Assembly (NCBI RefSeq): GCF_004365965.1
Contig: NZ_SOEB01000001.1
Span: 124,001-188,000, forward strand
Source: Rhodovulum visakhapatnamense
GTDB lineage: Bacteria; Pseudomonadota; Alphaproteobacteria; Rhodobacterales; Rhodobacteraceae
DNA: 64,000 bases
Reading direction: 5' to 3'
Shown here: piece after piece, positions 8,644 through 17,243 of the stretch
Numbering within the stretch: position 1 is the stretch's first letter
Layout: every line of letters starts with the position of its first letter
Notes under the pieces: model-generated
Seen by the model: only the letters and a program-made list of their open reading frames with translations
What the model was told of the DNA's origin: nothing
Databases searched by the model: none
Program-made: the position numbers and the translations under genes

Positions 8644-9327
8644 ATGAACATTTCTCGCACAGAAGCAAGACTCAAGTTTGCCATCTTCTGGTGGCTGGTC
8701 GCCGCGCTTTGCGGTCTGACCGTGGCCACCATCGGCTATGCCGTCGGCCTCTGGGCCCTCGGCGCCTTCATCGGCGGCGTCGGCACCTTCGTGGTGGCCG
8801 GGCTGATCCTCACCTGGGGTTTCTGCCACACCGATGCCGAGTTCTCGGCCATGGTCGCCAAGAAGCGCGAGGCGATGGCCGCGATGAAGCCCTATCGCGA
8901 TGCCAATGCCGCAATCGTGATCCCGAACCGTCCGAAGCCCGGCGGTCCGAAAGTGGCCCCGACCGTGCCGAAATCGGCGCCGAAGGCCGCGCCTGCCCCC
9001 AAGGCGGCGCCCAAGGCTCCGGTGATGGAGACCTCGTCCCCAAAGCCTGAGGCGGCGCCCACAGCCGCTGAAAAAATGGTGGGGAGCCGTCCCGCCGCGC
9101 TGTCGGCTCCTCGGGCCGGCGGTGCTGACGACCTCAAGAAGATCAAGGGCGTCGGTCCGAAACTGGAAAAGCAGGTGAACGATCTGGGGATCTATCACTA
9201 CGACCAGATCGCGTCCTGGACGGCCAAAGACGTGGCCTGGATGGACGAGAACCTGGAAGGCTTCAAAGGCCGTGTCAGTCGGGATGACTGGGTGGCACAG
9301 GCCAAGGCTCTGGCCAGCGAGGCCTGA
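8644..9327 (+). CDS. Accessory membrane/helix-hairpin-helix protein of the nuo operon
   Basis: A 227-residue protein with two adjacent transmembrane segments (about 13-35 and 38-60), a Lys/Pro/Ala-rich linker (about 98-140), and a C-terminal helix-hairpin-helix-like domain from about residue 158 (DDLKKIKGVGPKLEKQVNDL). Such C-terminal domains occur in several DNA- and RNA-associated proteins and in nuo-linked proteins of alphaproteobacteria. Its position between nuoE and nuoF suggests a role in complex I assembly or stability, which is inference. A GGAGAG ribosome site precedes the ATG. The name given in databases varies and no function is proven. Confidence 0.85.
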   Translation: MNISRTEARLKFAIFWWLVAALCGLTVATIGYAVGLWALGAFIGGVGTFVVAGLILTWGFCHTDAEFSAMVAKKREAMAAMKPYRDANAAIVIPNRPKPGGPKVAPTVPKSAPKAAPAPKAAPKAPVMETSSPKPEAAPTAAEKMVGSRPAALSAPRAGGADDLKKIKGVGPKLEKQVNDLGIYHYDQIASWTAKDVAWMDENLEGFKGRVSRDDWVAQAKALASEA

Positions 9328-9344
9328 GCGCGGCAGGGCAGGCG

Positions 9345-9362
9345 GGCCGTTTGCGAACGGCC
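9345..9362 (+). other. Hairpin downstream of the accessory gene
   Basis: A perfect seven-base-pair stem (GGCCGTT/AACGGCC) with a four-base loop lies 18 bases after the accessory membrane protein gene. No T-run follows, so it is unlikely to be an intrinsic terminator and more likely an intercistronic RNA structure. Confidence 0.5.
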
Positions 9363-9395
9363 GCGGCAGGTGCCCCTGCGAGATCATGAAAGCGC

Positions 9396-9423
9396 CCGGC
9401 GGGTGGCCATGCCAGCCCGCCGG
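9396..9423 (+). other. Strong intercistronic hairpin before nuoF
   Basis: CCGGCGGGTGGC (9396-9407) pairs with GCCA and CCCGCCGG (9411-9423) around a three-base loop with one bulged G, giving 12 paired bases. With the preceding hairpin it occupies much of the 155-base gap before nuoF. It could protect or punctuate the mRNA ahead of the NADH-binding subunit; no T-run follows. Confidence 0.55.
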
Positions 9424-9482
9424 ACGCGCCAAGACCCAGCAGGCCGCGAGGCCGCGTCAGGACACCACAGCGGGGACGAACC

Positions 9483-10778
9483 ATGCTGACCGATCAGGAC
9501 CGGATCTTTACCAATCTCTACGGGATGTTCGACCGCAGCCTCTCTGGCGCGCGCGCCCGGGGACATTGGGACGGCACGGCTCAGGTCATCGCCAAGGGCC
9601 GGGACTGGATCATCGACGAGATGAAGAAATCCGGATTGCGCGGCCGAGGCGGGGCTGGTTTCCCTACCGGGCTTAAATGGTCCTTCATGCCGAAGGAAAG
9701 CGACGGAAGGCCGCACTACCTTGTAATCAACGCCGACGAGTCCGAGCCGGGCACCTGCAAGGACCGCGAAATCATGCGGCACGACCCCCATACGCTGATC
9801 GAGGGCGCGCTGATCGCCTCTTTCGCGATGGGCGCGCATGCCGCCTATATCTACATCCGGGGCGAATATATCCGCGAGCGCGAGGCGCTGCAGGCGGCCA
9901 TCGACGAGGCCTATGATGCGGGCCTTCTGGGCGCCAATGCCGCCAAGTCGGGCTGGGATTTCGACCTGTACCTGCATCACGGCGCGGGCGCCTATATCTG
10001 CGGCGAGGAAACCGCCCTGCTGGAAAGCCTCGAGGGCAAGAAGGGCATGCCGCGGATGAAGCCGCCCTTCCCGGCGGGCTCGGGGCTTTACGGCTGTCCG
10101 ACCACGGTCAACAACGTCGAATCCATCGCCGTGGTGCCGACCATCCTGCGTCGCGGCGGGGACTGGTTCGCCTCCTTCGGGCGGCCGAACAATGCCGGCA
10201 CCAAGCTTTTCGCGGTCTCGGGCCATGTGAACCGGCCCTGCGTGGTCGAGGAAAGCATGTCGATCGGGCTGCGCGAGTTGCTGGACCGCCATTGCGGCGG
10301 CGTTCGCGGCGGATGGGACAATCTCAAGGCGGTGATCCCGGGCGGCTCTTCTGTGCCGCTTTTGCCCGCCAGCATCTGCGAGGATGCGATCATGGATTTC
10401 GACTGGCTGCGCGAACAGCGTTCGGGTCTTGGCACCGCGGCCGTGATCGTGATGGACCAGTCGACCGATGTCATCAAGGCGATCTGGCGGCTGGCCTCGT
10501 TCTACAAACATGAAAGCTGCGGCCAGTGCACGCCCTGCCGCGAGGGCACCGGCTGGATGATGCGGGTGATGGACCGTCTGGTGAAGGGCGAGGCCGAGAT
10601 CGAAGAGATCGACATGCTGTTCGACGTCACCAGGCAGGTCGAAGGCCACACGATCTGCGCGCTCGGCGACGCGGCGGCCTGGCCGATCCAGGGGCTGATC
10701 CGGCATTTCCGCGACGAGATCGAGGACCGGATCAGGGCGCAAAAGGCCGGGCGCACTGGCGTCCTGGCAGCGGAGTGA
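9483..10778 (+). CDS. nuoF: NADH-quinone oxidoreductase subunit F
   Basis: A 431-residue subunit that binds NADH, FMN and cluster N3. The NADH/FMN-binding region [16 protein letters not shown] lies at about 53-68. The flavin-site segment [22 protein letters not shown] is intact, and the C-terminal [14 protein letters not shown] supplies the [4Fe-4S] ligands. Length matches the family. It follows a 155-base gap with two hairpins, one of the few real gaps in the operon. Confidence 0.97.
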   Translation: MLTDQDRIFTNLYGMFDRSLSGARARGHWDGTAQVIAKGRDWIIDEMKKSGLRGRGGAGFPTGLKWSFMPKESDGRPHYLVINADESEPGTCKDREIMRHDPHTLIEGALIASFAMGAHAAYIYIRGEYIREREALQAAIDEAYDAGLLGANAAKSGWDFDLYLHHGAGAYICGEETALLESLEGKKGMPRMKPPFPAGSGLYGCPTTVNNVESIAVVPTILRRGGDWFASFGRPNNAGTKLFAVSGHVNRPCVVEESMSIGLRELLDRHCGGVRGGWDNLKAVIPGGSSVPLLPASICEDAIMDFDWLREQRSGLGTAAVIVMDQSTDVIKAIWRLASFYKHESCGQCTPCREGTGWMMRVMDRLVKGEAEIEEIDMLFDVTRQVEGHTICALGDAAAWPIQGLIRHFRDEIEDRIRAQKAGRTGVLAAE

Positions 10779-10783
10779 TTTTC

Positions 10784-11164
10784 ATGCGGCTTGTCGGTTT
10801 TCAGGGTGCGGTCTTGGCGGTCCTGCTTGCGGGACCGGCTCTGGCAGAGCCCGCTTTGCTGAAGGTGGATTTCGGCTTCTTTCCCAAGGGCACGACCTGC
10901 CAGCCCTACGGCACCGGTGGCAAGGTCACGATGAAAGAGGGCCGCGAGATCCGCTTCAAGATCAAGGGCGATACGGGGCATGTCTCGTTCCGCTGCAAGC
11001 AGCCGGATGGCCGGTCCTTCGAGGTTCAGACCGGTCGGCTCCTGCCGACGGGCAACCCCAGCATGGTCGCGGTCCAGATCAACCAGGACGACCACGCGCA
11101 TGTGCTTTGGGATGACGGCGGACTGCGCAAGACCGTCGTGGCCGACGTGCTGAAATGGAAATGA
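10784..11164 (+). CDS. Exported accessory protein in the nuo operon (126 aa)
   Basis: The protein has a clear signal peptide (MRLVGFQGAVLAVLLAGPALA, cleaved before EPALL), so it is predicted to be periplasmic. The mature part of about 105 residues is beta-rich, with two cysteines (TTCQPYG and SFRCKQP) that could form a disulfide. I do not recognise a named domain. It starts five bases after the nuoF stop, and its own stop overlaps the ATG of a longer alternative frame for the next gene. A periplasmic protein in a complex I operon is unexpected because complex I has little periplasmic surface. Confidence 0.75.
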   Translation: MRLVGFQGAVLAVLLAGPALAEPALLKVDFGFFPKGTTCQPYGTGGKVTMKEGREIRFKIKGDTGHVSFRCKQPDGRSFEVQTGRLLPTGNPSMVAVQINQDDHAHVLWDDGGLRKTVVADVLKWK

Positions 11165-11182
11165 CGGCGGCGGAGCAGGCGG

Positions 11183-11281
11183 ATGAGCGAGATCAGGAAG
11201 ATCGTCACCGACAGCCCCGAGATCGAGCCCCGGATCGAGGCGCGGACCATCGGACGCGCCAGCGCGGTGGCGGCGGCGTGA
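11183..11281 (+). CDS. Small ORF coupled to the DUF5333 gene (32 aa)
   Basis: The ATG at 11183 follows a GGAGCAGG ribosome-like site. The frame encodes MSEIRKIVTDSPEIEPRIEA and twelve more residues ending in Ala-rich sequence. Its TGA (11279-11281) overlaps the proposed GTG of the next gene as GTGA. The codon choice looks more natural than in the competing longer frame, which here encodes Arg/Asp/His/Gln-rich sequence typical of a shadow frame. It may be a leader peptide or coupling ORF; no homologue is recognised. Confidence 0.35.
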   Translation: MSEIRKIVTDSPEIEPRIEARTIGRASAVAAA

Positions 11282-11718
11282 TCGCGGGGGCGGTCATATC
11301 GCCCGGAGGACGGGCCGCGGCGCTTGCCGCGACGCTGGCCCTTGCCGCTGCGGCCACGGCCGAGGGGGCAGAGGCGCGTCCGGCACTTGGCGAGCAGACC
11401 GAGATCGTCGAGGGGCTGCAGGTGATCGCGACCGCGAACATGATCCGCAAGCAATGCCCGCGGATCGAGGCGCGGATGCTGACCGCCTATGGCTATATGC
11501 GCGGGCTGAATTCGCGGGCCTCGCGGCTTGGCTATTCCGATGCCGAGATCCGGGCCTTCGTCGAGGACAAGGCCGAAAAGGCGCGGGTCGAGGGCGCCGC
11601 GCGGGACTGGCTGGCGGCACGGGGCGTCCGGCGGGACCGGCCTGAGAGCTACTGCCCGGTCGGTCTGGCCGAAATCCGGGCCCGGACCGAAATCGGCCGA
11701 CTGTTGAGGGCGCGCTAG
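11278..11718 (+). CDS. DUF5333 family exported protein
   Basis: The conserved part (from about QVIATANMIRKQCPRIEARM to EIGRLLRAR) matches my recollection of DUF5333, a Rhodobacterales family found beside nuo genes, including the paired cysteines in KQCPRI and ESYCPVG. The 146-residue form from the GTG at 11278 has a hydrophobic Ala-rich stretch (residues about 8-30) that reads as a signal peptide. ATGs at 11155 and 11161 are in frame but would put an unlikely basic segment first. Role unknown; location suggests a link to complex I biogenesis. Confidence 0.7.
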   Translation: MIAGAVISPGGRAAALAATLALAAAATAEGAEARPALGEQTEIVEGLQVIATANMIRKQCPRIEARMLTAYGYMRGLNSRASRLGYSDAEIRAFVEDKAEKARVEGAARDWLAARGVRRDRPESYCPVGLAEIRARTEIGRLLRAR

Positions 11719-11720
11719 GC

Positions 11721-11828
11721 ATGGCGGTGCGGGCAGGGCCGATGGCGGCAGGAACAGGCCGGAGGGGCGCCGGACGGGCGGCCCTTGCGGCGGGCACGGG
11801 CGCCGGGCGCGCCCGCCCCGGGATCTAG
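11721..11828 (+). other. Short open frame before nuoG, probably non-coding
   Basis: A 35-codon frame starting at ATG 11721 encodes only Gly/Ala/Arg-rich sequence ([18 protein letters not shown] and more), as expected from GC-rich non-coding DNA. The 162-base gap between the DUF5333 gene and nuoG otherwise shows only GC-rich inverted segments. Confidence 0.2.
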
Positions 11829-11880
11829 GACGCAGCCCGCCGGACCGGGGGCGGGACGCAGCAAGCGACAAGGCAAGAGC

Positions 11881-13890
11881 ATGGCACAGCTACGCAAGAT
11901 CATCATCGACGGCACAGAGATCGAGGTCGACCCGGCCATGACGGTGCTTCAGGCCTGCGAGGTCGCCGGGATCGAGATCCCGCGCTTCTGCTACCATGAA
12001 CGCCTGTCCATCGCCGGCAACTGCCGGATGTGTCTGGTCGAGATCGTCGGCGGCCCGCCCAAGCCCGCCGCCTCCTGCGCGATGCAGGTCAAGGACCTGC
12101 GCCCCGGCCCCGACGGCGCGCCGCCGGTCGTCAAGACCAACTCGCCCATGGTCAAGAAGGCCCGCGAGGGGGTGATGGAGTTCCTGCTGATCAACCACCC
12201 GCTCGACTGTCCGATCTGCGATCAGGGCGGCGAATGCGACCTGCAGGATCAGGCGATGGCCTATGGCGTCGATTTCAGCCGCTATCGCGAGCCCAAGCGC
12301 GCCTCGATTGACCCCGATCTGGGCCCGCTGGTCGGCACCTGCATGACCCGCTGCATCTCCTGCACCCGCTGCGTGCGCTTCACGACCGAGGTCGCGGGCA
12401 TCACCCAGATGGGCCAGACCGGCCGCGGCGAGGATGCCGAGATCACCTCCTATCTGGGCCAGACGCTGGACAGCGAGCTGCAGGGCAACATCATCGACCT
12501 GTGCCCGGTCGGCGCGCTGACCTCGAAGCCCTATGCCTTCACCGCCCGTCCCTGGGAACTGACCAAGACCGAAACCATCGACGTGATGGATGCGCTGGGG
12601 TCGAATATCCGGGTCGACACAAAGGGCCGCGAAGTGATGCGGATCCTGCCGCGCAACCATGACGGCGTGAACGAGGAATGGATCTCGGACAAGACCCGCT
12701 TTGTCTGGGACGGTCTGAAGCGCCAGCGGCTCGACCGGCCCTATCTCCGCGAGAACGGCAAGCTGCGTCCCGCGAGCTGGCCCGAGGCGCTGCGTGCGGC
12801 CGCAGCCGCCATGACTGGCCGCAAGGTCTCCGGGCTGATCGGCGATCTGGCCCCGGCCGAGGCGATCTTCGCGCTGAAATCGCTGGTCGAGGGGCTGGGC
12901 GGCACCGTCGAATGCCGGACCGACGGGGCCAAGCTGCCTGCGGGCAACCGGTCGGCCTATGTCGGCACCGCGGCCATCGAGGATATCGACCATGCCCGGC
13001 AGATCTATCTGATCGGCAGCAATCCGCGCGCCGAGGCGCCGGTGCTGAACGCCCGCATCCGCAAGGCATGGATGCAGGGCGCGGCCGTGCACCGGGTCGG
13101 CCCGGCGGCCGATCTGACCTATGACGTGATCGAGGAAGGCACCGACCGCGCGGCGCTGGTGAAGTTGGCGAAAGCCGCGAAACCGGCAGAAGGCGCGCTG
13201 GTCATCGTCGGGCAGGGCGCGCTGATCGAGGCCGATGGCGCGGCCGTCCTCAGCCAGGCGATGGCGCTGGCGGGCGGGCTGGGCGCGGGGCTTCTGGTGC
13301 TGCACACCGCCGCTTCGCGGGTCGGCGCGCTGGATCTGGGCGCCGTCACCGAGGGCGGGATCGAGGCCGCGACGAAAGGCGCCGAGGTCATCTACAATCT
13401 GGGCGCCGACGAGGTCGAGATCGGCGAGGGTCCCTTCGTCATCTATCAGGGCAGCCATGGCGACCGCGGCGCGCATCGTGCCGACATCATCCTGCCCGGC
13501 GCGGCCTATACCGAAGAGGCGGGGCTGTTCGTCAATACCGAGGGGCGGCCGCAGATGGCGCTGCGCGCGGGCTTCCCGCCGGGCGAGGCCAAGGAGAACT
13601 GGGCGATCCTGCGGGCGCTGTCGGCCGAGCTTGGCGCGACGCTGCCCTTCGACGATCTGGTGCAGCTGCGCCGCAAGCTGGTCGCGGCGGCGCCGGATCT
13701 GGCGCTGGTCGACGAGGTGATCGTGAACCACTGGCAGCCGCTGCCGGTGACCGAGCCTGCCCGGGCCGAGTTCCGCTATGCGGTCAAGGATTTCTACCTG
13801 ACCAACCCGATTGCCCGTGCCTCGGCGCTGATGGCCGAGCTGTCGGCCAATGCCAAGGCCCGGCGCGCCGCGCCGATGGCGGCGGAATAG
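11881..13890 (+). CDS. nuoG: NADH-quinone oxidoreductase subunit G
   Basis: A 669-residue 75-kDa-type subunit that carries most of the iron-sulfur chain between NuoF and NuoI. The N-terminal [2Fe-2S] ferredoxin domain ([21 protein letters not shown]) is followed by the His/Cys4 site ([18 protein letters not shown]) and the [10 protein letters not shown]...CPVGAL cluster site. The C-terminal half is the molybdopterin-oxidoreductase-like domain without molybdenum ligands. The ATG at 11881 matches the family start; the open frame upstream does not. It follows a 162-base GC-rich gap. Confidence 0.97.
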   Translation: MAQLRKIIIDGTEIEVDPAMTVLQACEVAGIEIPRFCYHERLSIAGNCRMCLVEIVGGPPKPAASCAMQVKDLRPGPDGAPPVVKTNSPMVKKAREGVMEFLLINHPLDCPICDQGGECDLQDQAMAYGVDFSRYREPKRASIDPDLGPLVGTCMTRCISCTRCVRFTTEVAGITQMGQTGRGEDAEITSYLGQTLDSELQGNIIDLCPVGALTSKPYAFTARPWELTKTETIDVMDALGSNIRVDTKGREVMRILPRNHDGVNEEWISDKTRFVWDGLKRQRLDRPYLRENGKLRPASWPEALRAAAAAMTGRKVSGLIGDLAPAEAIFALKSLVEGLGGTVECRTDGAKLPAGNRSAYVGTAAIEDIDHARQIYLIGSNPRAEAPVLNARIRKAWMQGAAVHRVGPAADLTYDVIEEGTDRAALVKLAKAAKPAEGALVIVGQGALIEADGAAVLSQAMALAGGLGAGLLVLHTAASRVGALDLGAVTEGGIEAATKGAEVIYNLGADEVEIGEGPFVIYQGSHGDRGAHRADIILPGAAYTEEAGLFVNTEGRPQMALRAGFPPGEAKENWAILRALSAELGATLPFDDLVQLRRKLVAAAPDLALVDEVIVNHWQPLPVTEPARAEFRYAVKDFYLTNPIARASALMAELSANAKARRAAPMAAE

Positions 13891-13891
13891 G

Positions 13892-14305
13892 GTGGGTCTG
13901 GCGCCCCGACATATGGCCGGGCTGGCCGTCGCGGTGGCGACCGGAATCGCGGCGGGCTGTTCCCCGCTGCCGGGTCCCGCTCCCGAGGGCTCTGCGCCCG
14001 CCTATCTGGGTGCCGAGACCACGGCGCTGAAGGATGGGCTGGTCGAGGTGGCGCTGACGATGCGCGATCCCGGCGGGGTCGCGGCGCTGGACGAGTACGG
14101 GCGCTGCGCGGTCGCGCGGCATGCGCTCGACACCGGGTTCGGCTTCGCGCGCCATCTGCGCACGCGGATCGGCCGCGAGCAGGGCGGCGTCTGGACGGCA
14201 GACGCGGTCTACATGATGACAAGGACGTTTCCGCGGGGCGTCAGCCGGGTCGAGGCCCGGCAGGAAGTAAAAGACTGCGCCGCGCGGGGCGTACCGACGG
14301 TCTGA
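13892..14305 (+). CDS. Lipoprotein in the nuo operon
   Basis: A 137-residue protein with a lipoprotein signal: a hydrophobic stretch (MAGLAVAVATGIA) ending in the lipobox AAGC, so the mature protein would start at the Cys near residue 23. The GTG at 13892, one base after the nuoG stop, is the likely start; an ATG seven codons later is possible. The mature part has three further cysteines or cysteine-containing segments (YGRCAVARH, VKDCAARG) and a conserved-looking RADAVY-like stretch (WTADAVYMMTR). Similar lipoproteins sit between nuoG and nuoH in related bacteria as I recall. Function unknown. Confidence 0.7.
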   Translation: MGLAPRHMAGLAVAVATGIAAGCSPLPGPAPEGSAPAYLGAETTALKDGLVEVALTMRDPGGVAALDEYGRCAVARHALDTGFGFARHLRTRIGREQGGVWTADAVYMMTRTFPRGVSRVEARQEVKDCAARGVPTV

Positions 14306-14321
14306 GGAATGACGAGGCGAG

Positions 14322-15359
14322 ATGGCTGACTTCATGGATACCGGCATTGGGCTGGCGCTGACGATCATGGGACATGGCCTGCTGGTCATCGCCTTCGTGA
14401 TGGTGTCGCTGCTGTTCCTGGTCTATGGCGACCGCAAGATCTGGGCGGCGGTGCAGATGCGGCGCGGGCCCAACGTGGTGGGGGTCTTCGGGATCCTGCA
14501 GACCGTGGCCGACGCGCTGAAATACGTGGTAAAGGAGGTGGTGATCCCCGCGGGGGTCGACCGCCCGGTCTTCTTCATCGCGCCGCTCATCGCCTTCGTG
14601 ATGCCGCTGCTCTGCTGGGCGGTGATCCCGTTCTCGGACCGGCTGGTGATGGCCGATATCAACGTGGCCGTTCTCTACATCCTCGCGATCTCGTCGCTCG
14701 AGGTCTATGGCGTCATCATGGGCGGCTGGGCGTCGAACTCGAAATACGCGTTCCTCGGCTCGTTGCGGTCTGCGGCGCAGATGATCTCCTACGAGGTGTC
14801 GATCGGGCTGATCATCATCGGGGTGATCCTGTCGACGGGCTCGCTGAACTTCGGCGACATCGTCGCCGCCCAGGACGGCCGCTTCGGCTTCCTGTCCTGG
14901 TACTGGCTGCCGCATTTCCCGATGGTGTTCCTGTTCTTCATCTCGGCGCTGGCCGAAACCAACCGTCCGCCCTTCGACCTTCCCGAGGCCGAGTCGGAAC
15001 TGGTCGCGGGCTATCAGGTGGAATACGGCTCGACGCCCTTCCTGCTGTTCATGGCCTGCGAATACATCGCGATCTTCCTGATGTGCGCGCTGATCAGCCT
15101 TCTGTTCTTCGGCGGCTGGCTGTCGCCCATCCCGGGTCTGCCCGACGGCGCGATCTGGATGGTGGCCAAGATGGCGGTGTTCTTCTTCCTCTTCTCGATG
15201 GTCAAGGCCATCGTCCCGCGCTACCGCTACGACCAGCTGATGCGGCTGGGCTGGAAGGTGTTCCTGCCGATGTCGCTGATCTGGGTCGTCGCGGTGGCCT
15301 TCTTCGCACAATTCGAACTGTTCGGCGGCGCCTATGCCCGCTGGGCGGTGGGAGGCTGA
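14322..15359 (+). CDS. nuoH: NADH-quinone oxidoreductase subunit H
   Basis: A 345-residue membrane subunit with eight predicted helices that forms part of the quinone channel with NuoB and NuoD. The conserved cytoplasmic loop with [18 protein letters not shown]-like sequence (here [15 protein letters not shown]) and the acidic loop [23 protein letters not shown] are diagnostic. It ends one base before nuoI. Confidence 0.97.
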   Translation: MADFMDTGIGLALTIMGHGLLVIAFVMVSLLFLVYGDRKIWAAVQMRRGPNVVGVFGILQTVADALKYVVKEVVIPAGVDRPVFFIAPLIAFVMPLLCWAVIPFSDRLVMADINVAVLYILAISSLEVYGVIMGGWASNSKYAFLGSLRSAAQMISYEVSIGLIIIGVILSTGSLNFGDIVAAQDGRFGFLSWYWLPHFPMVFLFFISALAETNRPPFDLPEAESELVAGYQVEYGSTPFLLFMACEYIAIFLMCALISLLFFGGWLSPIPGLPDGAIWMVAKMAVFFFLFSMVKAIVPRYRYDQLMRLGWKVFLPMSLIWVVAVAFFAQFELFGGAYARWAVGG

Positions 15360-15360
15360 C

Positions 15361-15855
15361 ATGGCTGCAATCGACTGGCAACGGGCGGGCAAGTACTTCC
15401 TGCTTCTGGACTTCTTCGAAGGCTTCAAGCTCGGGATGAAGTATTTCTTCGCCCCCAAGGCGACGCTGAACTATCCGCATGAAAAAGGGCCGCTCAGCCC
15501 GCGGTTCCGGGGCGAGCATGCGCTCCGGCGCTATCCCTCGGGCGAGGAACGCTGCATTGCCTGCAAGCTCTGCGAGGCGATTTGCCCGGCCCAGGCCATC
15601 ACCATCGATGCCGAACCGCGCGAGGACGGTTCGCGCCGGACCACGCGCTACGACATCGACATGACCAAGTGCATCTATTGCGGCTTCTGCCAGGAAGCCT
15701 GTCCGGTCGATGCCATCGTCGAGGGGCCGAATTTCGAATTCGCGACCGAAACCCGCGAAGAGCTGTTCTACGACAAGGCCAAGCTGCTTGAAAACGGCGA
15801 CCGCTGGGAGGCCGAGATCGCCCGCAACCTCGAACTGGACGCGCCCTACAGATGA
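15361..15855 (+). CDS. nuoI: NADH-quinone oxidoreductase subunit I
   Basis: A 164-residue peripheral subunit with two [4Fe-4S] clusters (N6a and N6b), marked by [16 protein letters not shown] and [16 protein letters not shown]. Length and the conserved N-terminal amphipathic helix that docks to the membrane arm fit the family. The next gene overlaps its stop by four bases (ATGA). Confidence 0.97.
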   Translation: MAAIDWQRAGKYFLLLDFFEGFKLGMKYFFAPKATLNYPHEKGPLSPRFRGEHALRRYPSGEERCIACKLCEAICPAQAITIDAEPREDGSRRTTRYDIDMTKCIYCGFCQEACPVDAIVEGPNFEFATETREELFYDKAKLLENGDRWEAEIARNLELDAPYR

Positions 15856-16262
15856 GCGGATACGCGAAACTCTTCGAACAGATGCTGGAGCAGAGCCACA
15901 AGATGGCCCGCGCCTTCAACCCGGCGCTGGAAAGCTTCCAGGTGCACGGGTTCGACAAGCTGATCCCGACCATGCCCAAGGACTTCATGGACATGATGTG
16001 GGGCAACACGTTCAACCCCGAGGGGCTGGACAGCAAGACCCGGCTGCTGGCGGTGATCGCGGGGCTCACGGTGCTGGGCGCGCAGGCCGACGCCCAGTTC
16101 AAGATCACGGTCCGCCACGCGCTTGAGGCCGGGGCGACGGAACGCGAGATCGCCGAGGTGATCTACCAGATGGCGATGCTGGGCGGGATCCCCGCCATGA
16201 GCCGGGCGCTGGAACTGGCGCAGACGGTATTCGACGAAAAGGACGAGGAGACGGGCAAATGA
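15852..16262 (+). CDS. Carboxymuconolactone-decarboxylase-like protein in the nuo operon
   Basis: A 136-residue soluble protein of the CMD/AhpD-like fold, seen in [42 protein letters not shown] and the [15 protein letters not shown] end. The CxxC redox pair of AhpD-type members is absent (the protein has no cysteine), so thiol peroxidase chemistry is unlikely. Start and stop overlap nuoI and nuoJ by four bases each, so it is embedded in and translationally coupled to the operon. An accessory role in complex I is inferred from position only. Confidence 0.85.
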   Translation: MSGYAKLFEQMLEQSHKMARAFNPALESFQVHGFDKLIPTMPKDFMDMMWGNTFNPEGLDSKTRLLAVIAGLTVLGAQADAQFKITVRHALEAGATEREIAEVIYQMAMLGGIPAMSRALELAQTVFDEKDEETGK

Positions 16263-16873
16263 CCCTGGGTGAATTCGCGTTCTATGCGTTTTCTGTGGTG
16301 ACCGTGGTCTCGGGCCTGTTCGTGGTCCTGGCGCGCAACCCCGTGCATTCGGTCCTGTGGCTGATCCTGGCCTTTCTCAGCTCGGCCGGGCTTTTCGTGC
16401 TGCTGGGCGCGGAATTCGTGGCGATGCTGATGGTGATCGTCTATGTCGGCGCCGTCGCCGTGCTGTTCCTCTTCGTGGTGATGATGCTCGATGTGGATTT
16501 CACCGAGCTCAAGGCGAAGATGGCCTCGTATTTCCCCATCGCGGGACTGATCGGCGCGGTCTTCCTGGCGCAGCTGGTGCTGGTCTACGGCGTCTGGAAA
16601 AGCGCGGACGGCGCTGCGGCGCTGCGGGGCGCGCCGACGCCCGACCCGGCCGAGATCCACAACACGCTGGCGATCGGTCAGCTCATCTATGACGACTACA
16701 TCCATCTCTTCCAGGCCGCGGGGCTGGTGCTGCTGGTCGCGATGATCGGCGCCATCGTGCTGACGCTTCGCCACCGGCCGAACGTCAAGCGCCAGAACGT
16801 GCTGGCGCAGATGTATCGCGATCCGGCGAAGGCGATGGAACTGAAAGACGTGAAACCGGGGCAGGGGCTGTGA
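16259..16873 (+). CDS. nuoJ: NADH-quinone oxidoreductase subunit J
   Basis: A 204-residue membrane subunit with five predicted helices and the ND6-type pattern [20 protein letters not shown] followed by [20 protein letters not shown]. It overlaps the preceding accessory gene (ATGA). A 58-base gap to nuoK follows. Confidence 0.96.
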   Translation: MTLGEFAFYAFSVVTVVSGLFVVLARNPVHSVLWLILAFLSSAGLFVLLGAEFVAMLMVIVYVGAVAVLFLFVVMMLDVDFTELKAKMASYFPIAGLIGAVFLAQLVLVYGVWKSADGAAALRGAPTPDPAEIHNTLAIGQLIYDDYIHLFQAAGLVLLVAMIGAIVLTLRHRPNVKRQNVLAQMYRDPAKAMELKDVKPGQGL

Positions 16874-16931
16874 GCGGCACCGCGACCACGGTTCGGAAGG
16901 GACTAGCGGGCGGACGGCCCGGAGGGACGGA

Positions 16932-17237
16932 ATGATCGGACTGGAACATTACCTGACGGTGGCTGCGGCGTTGTTCGTCATCGCCATCTTCGGGATCTTC
17001 GTGAACCGCAAGAACGTGATCGTCATCCTGATGTCGATCGAGCTGATGCTCTTGTCGGTCAACATCAACCTGGTCGCCTTCTCGGCCTATCTGGGCGACC
17101 TGGTCGGCCAGATCTTCACCATGTTCGTGCTGACCGTCGCCGCGGCCGAAGCCGCCATCGGGCTTGCCATCCTGGTCTGCTTCTACCGCAACCGCGGGTC
17201 GATCGCGGTCGACGATGTCAACGTGATGAAAGGCTAG
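16932..17237 (+). CDS. nuoK: NADH-quinone oxidoreductase subunit K
   Basis: A 101-residue, three-helix membrane subunit (ND4L type). The second helix has the conserved glutamate in [15 protein letters not shown], and the third has the [11 protein letters not shown] motif with a second conserved glutamate used in proton pumping. A GGAGGG ribosome site precedes the ATG. nuoL follows after six bases. Confidence 0.96.
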   Translation: MIGLEHYLTVAAALFVIAIFGIFVNRKNVIVILMSIELMLLSVNINLVAFSAYLGDLVGQIFTMFVLTVAAAEAAIGLAILVCFYRNRGSIAVDDVNVMKG

Positions 17238-17243
17238 GGGCTC

